Positions 10,154 through 19,643 of a stretch of 64,000 nt of DNA are shown one piece after another. This DNA comes from Macrophomina tecta (taxonomy: Eukaryota > Ascomycota > Dothideomycetes > Botryosphaeriales > Botryosphaeriaceae), in contig JAKSGN010000034.1 in NCBI GenBank assembly GCA_024180945.1, positions 179,599-243,598 on the forward strand, given 5' to 3'. The number at the start of each line of letters is the position of its first letter. Positions within the stretch are counted from its first letter, which is position 1. The notes below the pieces were generated by a model. The model saw only the letters and a program-made list of their open reading frames with translations, was not told the DNA's origin and made no database searches. A program made the translations under genes and the position numbers.

Positions 10154-12116
10154 ATGGCACTACTACCGCGAGTTCCGCACTACTACGACAATGCGATCGC
10201 CGAGGCTTACCTGGAGTACGCCTTGAAGGGGAGAGATCCACAGCTCATACTACAGTCTGCCGTAGGTCTGAAAAAATTTCGCGCAATTTTCTATACTAAC
10301 GTGGCTAAAGCGAATGGTGGATTGCCTTCGAAGCTTCTGCAGAAGCTGCACACAGGAGCAATTCAACGCGCTAGCGTTGATGCCAGGAGCAACAGCATAT
10401 CTACCGCCAAAAGCCGGAGCTCGGAAACGCCATTTAACACGGCCAGCCCTTCAACCGTCACTGCGCCCTTTGGCGAAAGCGAAGCCACGGCTTCCGCTGG
10501 TCTCTCCGCTTGCATGCGCCCCTTGGCCCGGAAGCCAGCAGCTGTCTTGTCCTTCCATTCGTGAACAAGCGAACTGTGGCTCTTCGCAGCGGCCGTCTGA
10601 AATCCTGCCGGGTAGCGAGCATTGGGAATACAGGCTGTCGCGGCAAGGGCAGAGCATTAGCCTGAATACTTCGTTGACTCTCTCCATTCCTAATGGCGAA
10701 GGAAGCCGAGTCAGACACCCAGGACCTCCCACCCTCTACTTTCGAGGACGACCCGATGCAACAATCATCGTGAAGCACCTCGAGAACTCATTTCAAACAG
10801 CGGACAAAATAATCAGAGCGCCTTTGTTTGAGGAGATCTGGGGCATGAACACGCTCTCAAAGCCAGAGAGAGCTCGTGGAGATGAGCATCTATCGGTGAA
10901 GTCCCGTCTGCGCAGGCTATATGCCACGTACCAGGAAATCGGGCGAATAAAGCAGCATTATGCCCTTGGGCTACGGATTCTGATTCTAATGATGCGCCAC
11001 GAGAAGGAAGTGCTGATGTCAGAATTCAGCGGTCGTTTGAGGAAGGGGCAGCGGTTGGACTCTTATGCAAATGAGCAGATTGCGCAAGAATGGAACATTG
11101 AGGAGGTCAAAGTAAGCTACAAGTTCATGCAAGCGAAGAGATATTTGGCGCTTATTCGTCGTGGTCCCGGTTGCTTACTTTACGTCAAGTCATCTACGTA
11201 AGTCTCTCAGTTCCTTACCTGCGTACCTTCTTACAGATTATCTTATAGTTGGGAAACAAAATTGAAAGACGAGCAAGTCGACGGTCTCTGCGAATATCTT
11301 GAAAAGGTCAGAGAGTATTTGGTCCTGGAAGGCTCAGAGGGGTCGGGAAAGCCAAGCAAAGCCACGCTGGAGAAGCAAAACTTTCGTACCGCAAAACTCA
11401 TCATCGAAAGCCTTCTCCATTTCGGCTGGACACATGAGAAACTTGCCAAGAGTGGGACAAACTTGATGAAAGCATTGAGTGGCTACGTTGACTTGCTTGC
11501 ACTTGAGCAAGGTCGTATCTGCGACAAGACCGGACGGGATTTCCAGGGAGAGCAGGATTATGAGGTTGAGGGTGAAGACGACGGGATCCATGGTGATGAT
11601 GGTGGCTATGGAGAGGTCGAGCGGCATGACAGCGCACAAGACCCTACTCCTCGGACCCTGAATGGTCACGCAGACCTTTCTCAAGCAAGTAAACGTCGTC
11701 GTATCGATAACGATCCGCCTTCTGACCGGGACTGTGGACGCTTAGATCAGCAAAAAAAGACTTCGCCGCAGCTTTACCATCCTTCCGCCGGTCTCCAGGG
11801 TACTGATGCAGACGGACAAGCAGTGCAGCATGAACAGGATACCGGACAGCCCAGCCTGCAATCAACGGATCATTCAAACATTTCACGACACCTAGATGAC
11901 ACGGGAAACCGAGACCTTTATGGCATGTACTCCTTAGATACTATGCCAAGTACGGGCCTTGGAAGTGTGGACAGCACCAGTTCCTGGAGCAAAATGCTGA
12001 ATTTAGATCTCGGAATGGCAGACCCGACATCTTCCTGGGATGAGATAGTGGGTTTAAATCTCGAGATGATAAGCGGTACCTATTCTTGGGAAGATACTTC
12101 GGATAGAATAATCTGA
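10154..12116 (+). CDS. Hypothetical three-exon gene, 620 aa
   Basis: Exons 10154-10261, 10311-11197 and 11249-12116 join into 1863 nt without stops. Intron 1 (49 nt) has CTAAC 10 nt before its acceptor; intron 2 (51 nt) begins GTAAGT. The protein starts MALLPRVPHYYDNAIAEAYLE, has a Ser/Pro/Ala-rich linker, then a helical basic centre (VKSRLRRLYATYQEIGRIKQ to YLALIRRGPG, then EYLEKVREYLVLEG), an acidic linker, a KRRRIDN nuclear-localisation-like patch, and an acidic C-terminus with three imperfect repeats built on SSW/YSW-x-x and LNL. The layout suggests a nuclear protein, but I do not recognise the family. It ends 58 bp from the convergent gene at 12175. Confidence 0.65.
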
Positions 12117-12174
12117 TATCAAGGCAAAGGGTATATTGGTAGCAAAGGCAAACGATTATAGAGCTACGGCAATG

Positions 12175-12653
12175 CTAGGTTGTATTCGGAACTGGCTTTG
12201 GCTTTGGCTTGAGCAAGCAAAGCAGAACTGCGTCACCAGTAAAAAATTTGTCTCCCTCTTCTCTCACAATGCCTATTAACTGTCCAGGCACGAGTCTCCG
12301 CTGTGATAGTGTCGAGTTCTGATCGTTAAGGCGTATCGGGATAAGGGTGTCAGAATCGCGTGGGGTGATCGTCTGAGGACATTTGGGACGGACAAAGTAG
12401 TACTCTGAAGGCGGCAGCTGTTCTTCTCGTTAGTAGCTTATCCTCGACTGGCAACTCATGGAGTTGCACTCACGTTGACCTCTCTGAGAAGGGTTTGGAT
12501 AAGCGGCCTTAATTTGGTGCGGTCCGCCTCTGCAATCTCGTCGTAACCCACTTTTTCAACCCAGTTGCAGCGATTCAGCAATTCCTCCAAGCTGTGTAAA
12601 GTCTGTTCCGATACTTTGTCTGTGTGCGCACGGGATTCTTGCTCGCCATTCAT
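12175..12653 (-). CDS. Hypothetical two-exon gene, 140 aa
   Basis: Exons complement(12175-12417, 12474-12653). The 56-nt intron begins GTGAGT, holds CTACTAAC and ends ACAG. The first exon encodes a helical acidic part (TLHSLEELLNRCNWVEKVGY). The second has YYFVRPKCPQTITPRDSD, LIPIRL and GQLIGIVREEG segments that look like a small beta-rich fold, then a KPKPKPVP tail. Not recognised. It converges with the 620-aa gene. Confidence 0.65.
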
Positions 12654-12952
12654 GGTGCATCTCGACAGTGTTCAGAGGTGAAGGGGAAGGTCGAGGACCT
12701 CTGTGAGTTTTAAACGGATTATTTATGTTCCATAACTAATGGCCTGTGCGCCCAGGCCTTCCCGCCGAAGCCGCCCGTGGACCAACGCTAAGGCAGAGGT
12801 CCCAGCCCCAACTCCTGCGAGTCAAGAGACTGCGCATCGCAAGAAGACATAGCAGACCCACTTTCCTTCGCCCTCCGATGGCCTTAGTAGTCATGTCGCA
12901 TGTATGAGGATCGATAGTAGCCTCCTCGGTACCGATCCCGCTCTATTCCATG

Positions 12953-13370
12953 CTACCTCATAGCATTTCGTATTTGTTGGAGGCCTCGTTGGAAATGCGC
13001 TGGAATCCCCATACGGCATTTCACTTTCTCCGGCCAGGTCAGTTGAATGTCCACATCTTCTACAAGGCTTCTAAGCTGGATACAATGACGCAGATGTATA
13101 ATCATCGGAAGGATGGCTTTCCGCCCCCCGTGACCCGAGGATGAAATAAGTATGCGTCCGAAAACTGTACCGTTCAGTCCGTATGCAATAACGCCGAAGG
13201 GTGGCGAGGCCCCTGCAATGGGAATACAAATGCCGGTCGGGTTTGGTTCTGGACCCTTAGAGCTGATTAGGTTGGAGCGAATATAAGAATTGTATTCGGG
13301 ATTGGACGCGCATTCTAAAATATTTTCTCGAAGCATCTTGCTCAAGTCTGTCACGCCACTGCCACTCGAC
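12953..13370 (-). pseudogene. Remnant of an unidentified minus-strand gene
   Basis: An open frame of about 135 codons on the minus strand (TDLSKMLRENILECASNPEY through GICIPIAGASPPFGVIAYG to GLQQIRNAMR). It has no ATG and its upstream part meets unrelated DNA near 13375-13573, next to a pogo fragment. It looks like a real protein fragment whose 5' end was lost. The family is unknown. Confidence 0.35.
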
Positions 13371-13572
13371 CCTCGCTATAGAAGCCTCCGCCACTTTTAC
13401 CAATGACTACAACTCTGAGCAGCCACATGCTGGGACCAGCGATAACGCTCCTTGGGATTCTTCCCACATGGCGCCTGAGACTGATGAACCTGAGGGTACT
13501 TCACATTTTCCTGATGCGTAAACAGTGGAGCATACCGATCGTCACTAACGGTTGGCAAAACTCCTATCTCCG

Positions 13573-14607
13573 ATCGCATTAAGCGAAAACGGCTAGACCA
13601 CGAACGAGCTTGGTCTACAGTGGCTCCAGCACTTCGAAAAACACACGAAAGATCGCACGACAGGAGCATGGCGACTTCTGATTCTTGATGGTCACGCGAG
13701 CCACAATTCGGCCGAATTCGACGCGTTCTGCCAGGAACGCAAGATCATCACGCTCTGCGCATTCATCGCACCTCCTCCAGCCGCTCGATGTAGGCTGTTT
13801 TGCGCCTCTCAAGAAGGCGTACGGAAAGCAGGTTGAAGAGCTGATGCGATCCCACATCAACCACATCACGAAGCTCGAGTTTCTGCCTGCGTTTAAAACG
13901 GTGTTCGAAGCCGCATTCACGCAGCAGAATATTGTAGGCGGGTTCCGAGGCGCAGGACTGGTTCCGCTCGATCCAGAGGCCGTGATTTCCAAGCTCGATG
14001 TCAAGCTTCGGACGCCGACACCCCCGCAAGCAGAGGCCATAACTTGGGACGCTCAAACACCGCACAACCCAGCTGAATTGGCCTCTCAAACTGAGCTTAT
14101 TAGGAACCGGATTGCAAGGCATCAGAATAGCTCACCAACGCCAATCAATGAGGCGCTGAATCAGCTTGCTAAGGGGGCTTAAATGATGGCGCATTCGGCT
14201 GTTCTTGTGCAGGCGGAAGTCGCGAATCTTCAAAAGGCAAACGAGGCCGCAACGCGACGTAAAAAGCGGCAGAAAAAGCGGATTCAGAAGCGAGGGACTC
14301 TTACGGTTCAGGAGGGGCAGTATTTAATCGATGGAGCTGCTGTTAACCAGCAGATTTCGCGGGAAACGCGCCAAAGTGATGCGCAATCAGAGGGGCCAGC
14401 GAGAAAACGACGGCGATGTGGGCAGTGCGGCGAAACTGGACATAATTCTCGTACATGTCAAAAAGGTGTGGAAACTACTGTAGAATAGCGTACCTATTAG
14501 AAATAGTCGATTTTGCAGGACGTTGCAGAGTTATTTGTACTTAAAGTGGGTTAGGTTTGGTAAGGTGGCACACTCGCTTGTGTGGCACGCTCGCTTGTGG
14601 GATACGT
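13573..14607 (+). mobile_element. Fot1/pogo transposon, 3' fragment
   Basis: It encodes the C-terminal half of a pogo-type DDE transposase: TTNELGLQWLQHFEKHT, LLILDGHASHNS (second catalytic Asp), LLQPLDVGCF (third Asp), LDVKLRTPTP, then a coiled coil and a CCHC knuckle (CGQCGETGHNSRTC). Decay is clear: TAG for Trp near 13591, an 8-bp deletion near 13765 that shifts the frame, and TAA at 14179. It ends with a TIR whose reverse complement reads ACGTATCCCACAAGCGAG, followed by TA at 14608-14609. Confidence 0.85.
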
Positions 14608-14609
14608 TA

Positions 14610-15194
14610 ACGTACTTCACAAGCGAGCCGCCCACACAAGCGGGCCGCCCACCCCACCAACTTTCTCCAGCGCGCTGTCTCTTGATTGCCATGGCTTAAC
14701 CACCACGTTCCCGTTCGGCCTACAAAGAAGCTGATTTATTGCTTGCTATCCTAGCGCTTAATAGCGGCCAGATAAAAAGCGTGCGACGCGCTGCATCTAC
14801 GTTCAACGTCCCTCGAACCACGCTCCGGGACCGACGCGCCGGAATCCTCGCGCAAGGCGATTGCGAGCCGAATTCAAAGAAGCTCTCCAAGCTAGAGGAG
14901 GAGGTAGTTGTCAGTCATATACTAGACCTAGATTCGCGAGGGTTTACGCCCTCTATAGCTGTTGTGCGAGCTATGGCGGATAAGCTGCTTAGTGATCGCG
15001 AGGCTGGCCAGGTTGGCTTCAATTGGCCCACGAACTTCGTCAAGCGGACACCCCGTCTTACTACCAGATTCAATCGACCGTATAACCGACAGAGAGCTCT
15101 ATGCGAGGATCCTGAGATTCTAGGACCTTGGTTTGAGCTCGTCCAGCGCACCAAGACTCAGTATGGGATAGCTGATGAAGATACAACTTTGACG
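14610..15194 (+). mobile_element. Fot1/pogo transposon, 5' fragment
   Basis: It starts with the TIR ACGTACTTCACAAGCGAG directly after the TA that ends the preceding fragment. It encodes the N-terminal part of a pogo transposase: psq-type helix-turn-helix (SVRRAASTFNVPRTTLRDRR), CENP-B-type HTH (LDLDSRGFTPSIAVVRAMAD to FVKRTPRLTTRFNRP), and stops at the start of the catalytic domain (DED..FD), where the hAT element at 15195 begins. A 4-bp deletion lies just before the break. Confidence 0.85.
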
Positions 15195-18036
15195 CAGAGT
15201 GGTAATCACTTCAATAAAAGTGCCAAGACATTGAAGTGAGTGACAAGTGATCACTTCACTCACTTCACTTGGGAGACCGCAGCCTTGGCACTCACTTCAC
15301 TTCGTACAGACGAGTGAGTGAAAATATTGACAATATTTCCAGAAGTCTCACATGTCCTCCTGTGTGGTGGTTTGAGCGCCTGGTGTTGGAGTGCAGGGCA
15401 GATCCTTTGCCGAGGCTTCGATCAGCGTTGACGCACGGCTTCTGATTGGTGAGAATTATGACGCGCTGACGCGCCCACCTTCGCCGACGCGTCCTGTTTA
15501 CTGACAACACCAAACCCACTTTCCACGCCTGGTCGACTACCCTATGGCTTCTGGCGACGACGCCTCGGGAATTTCTACCCCTGGGCTTTTATGCCCTACA
15601 GACGCCTCGCCACCCATGAATGCCCCCAGCGACAGCCGTGGCCCCCAGCGAGAAGGTTGGGAGTGCTTTCCATGGCAGCACTACCCTGGCTATAATATCA
15701 ATCAGACCAACAAACGGTCCGGATGAACATGGGAGCATGGCTTTGATATCAAACACGAGTCTGGCAAGCGCCGCTGGGTCTGTCGACATTGTGTACGTAT
15801 GAAGAAGCCTCGCGTCGTGGATTTCACCGACACCGGTACAGAAAATCATGCACGACACCTCACAAAGGCTCATAACATTAAAGACCCTCTAGGAAGACAG
15901 CAAAACCTCAATCGGGCGTCAATATCGGTTGCAGAGATGCTTCAATTGGACGCCAACAAGCCCAAGGAGCAGGCAATACTCAACAGGATAATCCAAGGCT
16001 TCAATCCTGCGTATCTTCAACAACTTCTCGTTGATTGGATTGCCCACCATAACGTTGCTTTCTGCCAAGTAGAAAGCGAGCAGTTCCGACGTCTTATGGA
16101 GTACGCCAATCCGCAGATTCCGTCGACAGGATGCCTTCCCTCCCACCCCACCGTGCGAAAATGGCTTATTGAAGAGTTCAATCGTCACAAGGGCATCGTC
16201 AGTGAGCTCCTCCAAGGCGCGCCCGGCCTTATCCATCTCTCATTTGACGGTTGGACCGCGCGTAATCAAATCTCGCTCCTCGGCGTCAACGTCCACTTCC
16301 TGTCCGCAGACGGTAAGGTGCGACAGTTCCTCATCGGCTTGCCAGAACTTGGAGGTTGCCATACAGGCGTCAATCTGGCCGAGGAGGTGGCACAGATCAT
16401 TGTTGAATGGGGCATCGGCCTAAAGACTGGCTACTTCATCACAGACAACGCGGATAACAACAGCGCCTGCTTAGAGATGCTGGCCAAGGAGTTTGGCTTT
16501 ACCGCCAAGTGGCGACGCTTGCGCTGCTGAGGCCACATAATTAACCTGGTGGTGAGACAGATCCTGTTTGGCAAGGATCCTGACGCCTTCGAGGATGAGG
16601 AAGCGCAGCCAAAGGAGCTTATCGCGGAGCATCTCCTCTGGAGGAGCCGCGGGCCACTTGGTAAGCTACACAACATCGTCCACTGGATCAAGCGGTCATC
16701 TCTGCTGTCAACCAAGTTTCATAGAATCCAGCAGCTGGACGGCGCAAGTGTTACCTACGACCTTGTTCTAGACAACGCAACCCGCTGGAATTCTAGCGAC
16801 GCGATGCTAGAGCGCGCGCTAAAGCCCGAGGTCCGTAAGGCCATCGACGCGCTGGTCTTGGACGAGGTGCGCAATTGGGGGGAGTACGAGCGCCGACGCA
16901 CTAAGAACGGCACTAGGGATGCCAAGATGAGGAGGAAGCCGACAATTGTTGATGACTTCCTTACCTCCGACGATTGGGCTACCTTGACCGCATACCATCA
17001 TATCCTGAAGCCGTTCCATGAGGTGACGAAGCGTCTAGAGGGAAACCCTACAGACGGCGAACTGGGCGCGCTATGGGAGGTACTACCCGTCATGGAGTTT
17101 CTCTTAGAGCACTTGGAGGGTGTCAAGCAGAACGTTGCACGCTTTCCTGACGAGCACTTTCGTGTCAACGTCAACTTGGGCTGGGCGAAGCTCGATGCGT
17201 ACTACAAGCTGCTGGACTCGCCGGTGTATGCCGCCTCTATCGCGCTCCATCCCGCCTTTGGCTGGGAGTGGATCGAGCATCAGTGGGGCAAGAAGAAGGA
17301 CTGGATCAAGGCCGCAAAGGCTTCTGTCAGGAGACTGTGTGAGGAAGAGTACAAGCACCTTAATCCCCACGCTAGCTCAGGCCCTGGTGAGAGTCAAGAG
17401 CCTCCTCGCAAGCGTCGCAAAGAAGCTACCACCGAGTTTGAAGCCTGGCTGAACGCTACGAGGGTTCAGAACGGCTGCAGTAACACCACCAGCTGACGAG
17501 TACACCGCCTGGGAGACAGAGCCTACCAACCTGATCGATCTCGAGACTCCACCTCTTCAGTACTGGCTCTCGCGCCGCCAACGCTTTCCGCGACTGGCTC
17601 GCATGGCTTTAGATATCTACTCCATACCAGCAATGTCGTCAGAGGTGGAAAGAATCTTTAGCCTAGCCGGCAAGATGGTTACACCACAGCGCAATCGGCT
17701 AGAAGCCAACACCATCGCTATTGGGCAGACAATGAGGTCTTGGATTGCTGCGGGCATTGTTAAGCGGTAGAGCGAACAGCAGGTAAGTGGAGATGAGCCA
17801 GAGGCAGATGTAGAGGTCGTCTAGGGTGCTATTAACCACTACTGTAGGTAGTACAAATTGCAACACCGTGCCAATCCTCACGATACCTCACCTCTCACTC
17901 TTTGTCACTCACTTCACTTGGGGGCGCTAACTGGTCACTTCAATTCACTTCAATTCCCATTTTTGGACGGTCTTGGCACTTCACTTCAATCGGGGAGGGG
18001 GGTTCAAGTGAGTGAATTGAGGTGTTTACCACCCTG
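15195..18036 (+). mobile_element. hAT transposon with decayed transposase
   Basis: Ends are CAGAGTGGTAATCACTTCAAT (left) and the complement of CAGGGTGGTAAACACCTCAA (right). Both subterminal regions are full of CACTTCACT repeats and share AAGTGCCAAGAC. The 8-bp flanks (CTTTGACG and ATGTCACT) differ, so the insertion was later rearranged. The left flank is pogo sequence and the right flank another hAT fragment. Confidence 0.8.
15544..17770 (+). pseudogene. hAT transposase (BED finger, RNase H-like core, hATC dimerisation)
   Basis: One frame runs from ATG 15544 through a BED-type zinc finger (WVCRHC ... NHARHLTKAH), the core with LIHLSFDGWTARN and FITDNADNNSACL, TRWNSSDAML, and into the C-terminal hATC region (LARMALDIYSIPAMSSEVER, IFSLAGKMVTPQR). 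It is broken by TGA at 15724, TGA at 16528 (RRLRC|GHIINL) and a frameshift near 17480 shortly before hATC. Otherwise about 740 codons align well with the two other copies in this window, so decay is recent. It could be mobilised only by an intact relative. Confidence 0.85.
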
Positions 18037-19196
18037 ATGTCACTTTCTGACAATGAGCACTTTCGCGTCGGCGTCAATTTGGGGTTGACCAAGCTGGATG
18101 AGTACTATAAGCTGTTGGACGACTCACCGTGTACACCGCGTCAATTGCCCTCCATCCTGCCTCTGGCTGAGAGTGGATTGAGTCCAAGTGGAGCGAACGG
18201 CAAGAGTGGATCGAGGCCGCCAAACAGTCAGTGCGGAGGCTTTGGGAGGAGGAGTACAAACACCTCCCAGTCAATACTAGTCGCCGCGGCGGCGGCGACG
18301 AGCCTCCTCGCAAGCGCCGCAAAGGGACTCCCACCGAATTCGACACGTGGCTAGAAGCAACGAGAGTCAGGACGGCTACAACAACAATAGCGGTCGACGA
18401 GTATACCTCCTGGCAGAACGAGCCTCTGAATCCAGTTGACTACGACAACCCACCCCTCCAGTACTGGACAGCGCGCCTCACACGCTTCCCTCGGCTCGCC
18501 CGCATGGCATTGGACATCTTCTCTATACCCGCAATGTCGTCGGAATGCGAAAGGATCTTCAGCCTGGCAGGTAAGATGGTGACGCCCCAGTGCAGCCGCC
18601 TGGAGGCCAACAGCATCGCTGTGGCACAGATGATGAGGTCATGGATTGCTACGGGCTTGGTACAAAGGTAGTATGGGCAACATAAAGTGTCAGACTATTT
18701 TGCCTTATTGCCTCAGATCAGCTTCTACACTTTGCCACCTCCTCACTACTCCTCATCTTCACAAGCTTCGGATAGCAATATCGGCTTCTATTCTCCTCGG
18801 TTATTCAAGCACTCATTTATGTATATAAGCAAAGCATACCTACCTCCCTCTCAAGAGGCAGGCAGAATCTACTCTCTTTCTGACCTCACTACTCTTCACT
18901 CACCCAAATCCAACATAAAGGTAGTATGGACAATGGGTGAGAGGAAACAAGCCCAAACAAGGCTAGGAGGAAGGCTAGAGGCCGCTAGGAGCGCTGCTAA
19001 CTACGCCTCAGATAGTACCAAATTGCAACACTATGCCAAGACTCACGATAACCCGTCACTCACTTTCCGTCACTTCAATCACTTAGGCGCTCCCAATTGG
19101 CCACTTTCACTTACTCACTCCGCTGTTTTGGCCAGGCTTGGCACTTCAATCACTTAATACTCTCTAAGTGAGTGAATTGAAGTGATTACCAGCCTG
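18037..19196 (+). mobile_element. hAT fragment, 3' part of a second copy
   Basis: It encodes the last third of the same hAT family (EHFRVGVNLGLTKLDEYYKL, then SSECERIFSLAGKMVTPQ, ending GLVQR at 18669), with a frameshift near 18130. It is interrupted by a family A solo LTR at 18688-18915 and ends at 19196 with a TIR whose complement reads CAGGCTGGTAATCACTTCAA. The 5' part is missing. Confidence 0.85.
18688..18915 (+). mobile_element. Solo LTR, family A (228 bp)
   Basis: TGTCAGACTATTTTGCC to AAATCCAACA with the perfect duplication TAAAG (18683-18687 and 18916-18920). It lies just past the hAT transposase stop. Confidence 0.9.
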
Positions 19197-19643
19197 GTAC
19201 GCGTGCAGCAAATTCAACAAGCTGAGTCTCGCCTTCGCATGCCGAACGAGAGAGGGGGGAGGGGCGGAGACACTGAGCAACGGAACTGAGAAAGATGCTG
19301 AGCCAATGCAGCTATAGCAACATCGCGAAATCTAATTTTCCCTCGGACAAGTTGATTCTTCCAACCTGGACCAAAGGGCCTCCCAGTATTCGACGGCGAA
19401 GCAACAGCGGTAACTCAAGCTTTCTGTGTGTTCATGTTTTACATTGCATTACAGGGCGAAATTGTTAAGATTCATTGCACATGGGGATCTGAAGCTTCCT
19501 TATACGCTCTTATTGTGTCTGCTACTGCATTGCGTCGCTGAGTCGAAATTAGGTCTGATGCGCGGATGAATTCGAAACTGTTAAAAGTAATACATGAAAG
19601 CTGGTACTATAAAGGTAGTAAGGGAGCTAAAAGAAGAAAATAA
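19197..19643. other. Intergenic, nothing recognised
   Basis: It lies between the hAT right end and the 3' end of the ankyrin gene. No open frame or repeat stood out. Confidence 0.5.
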
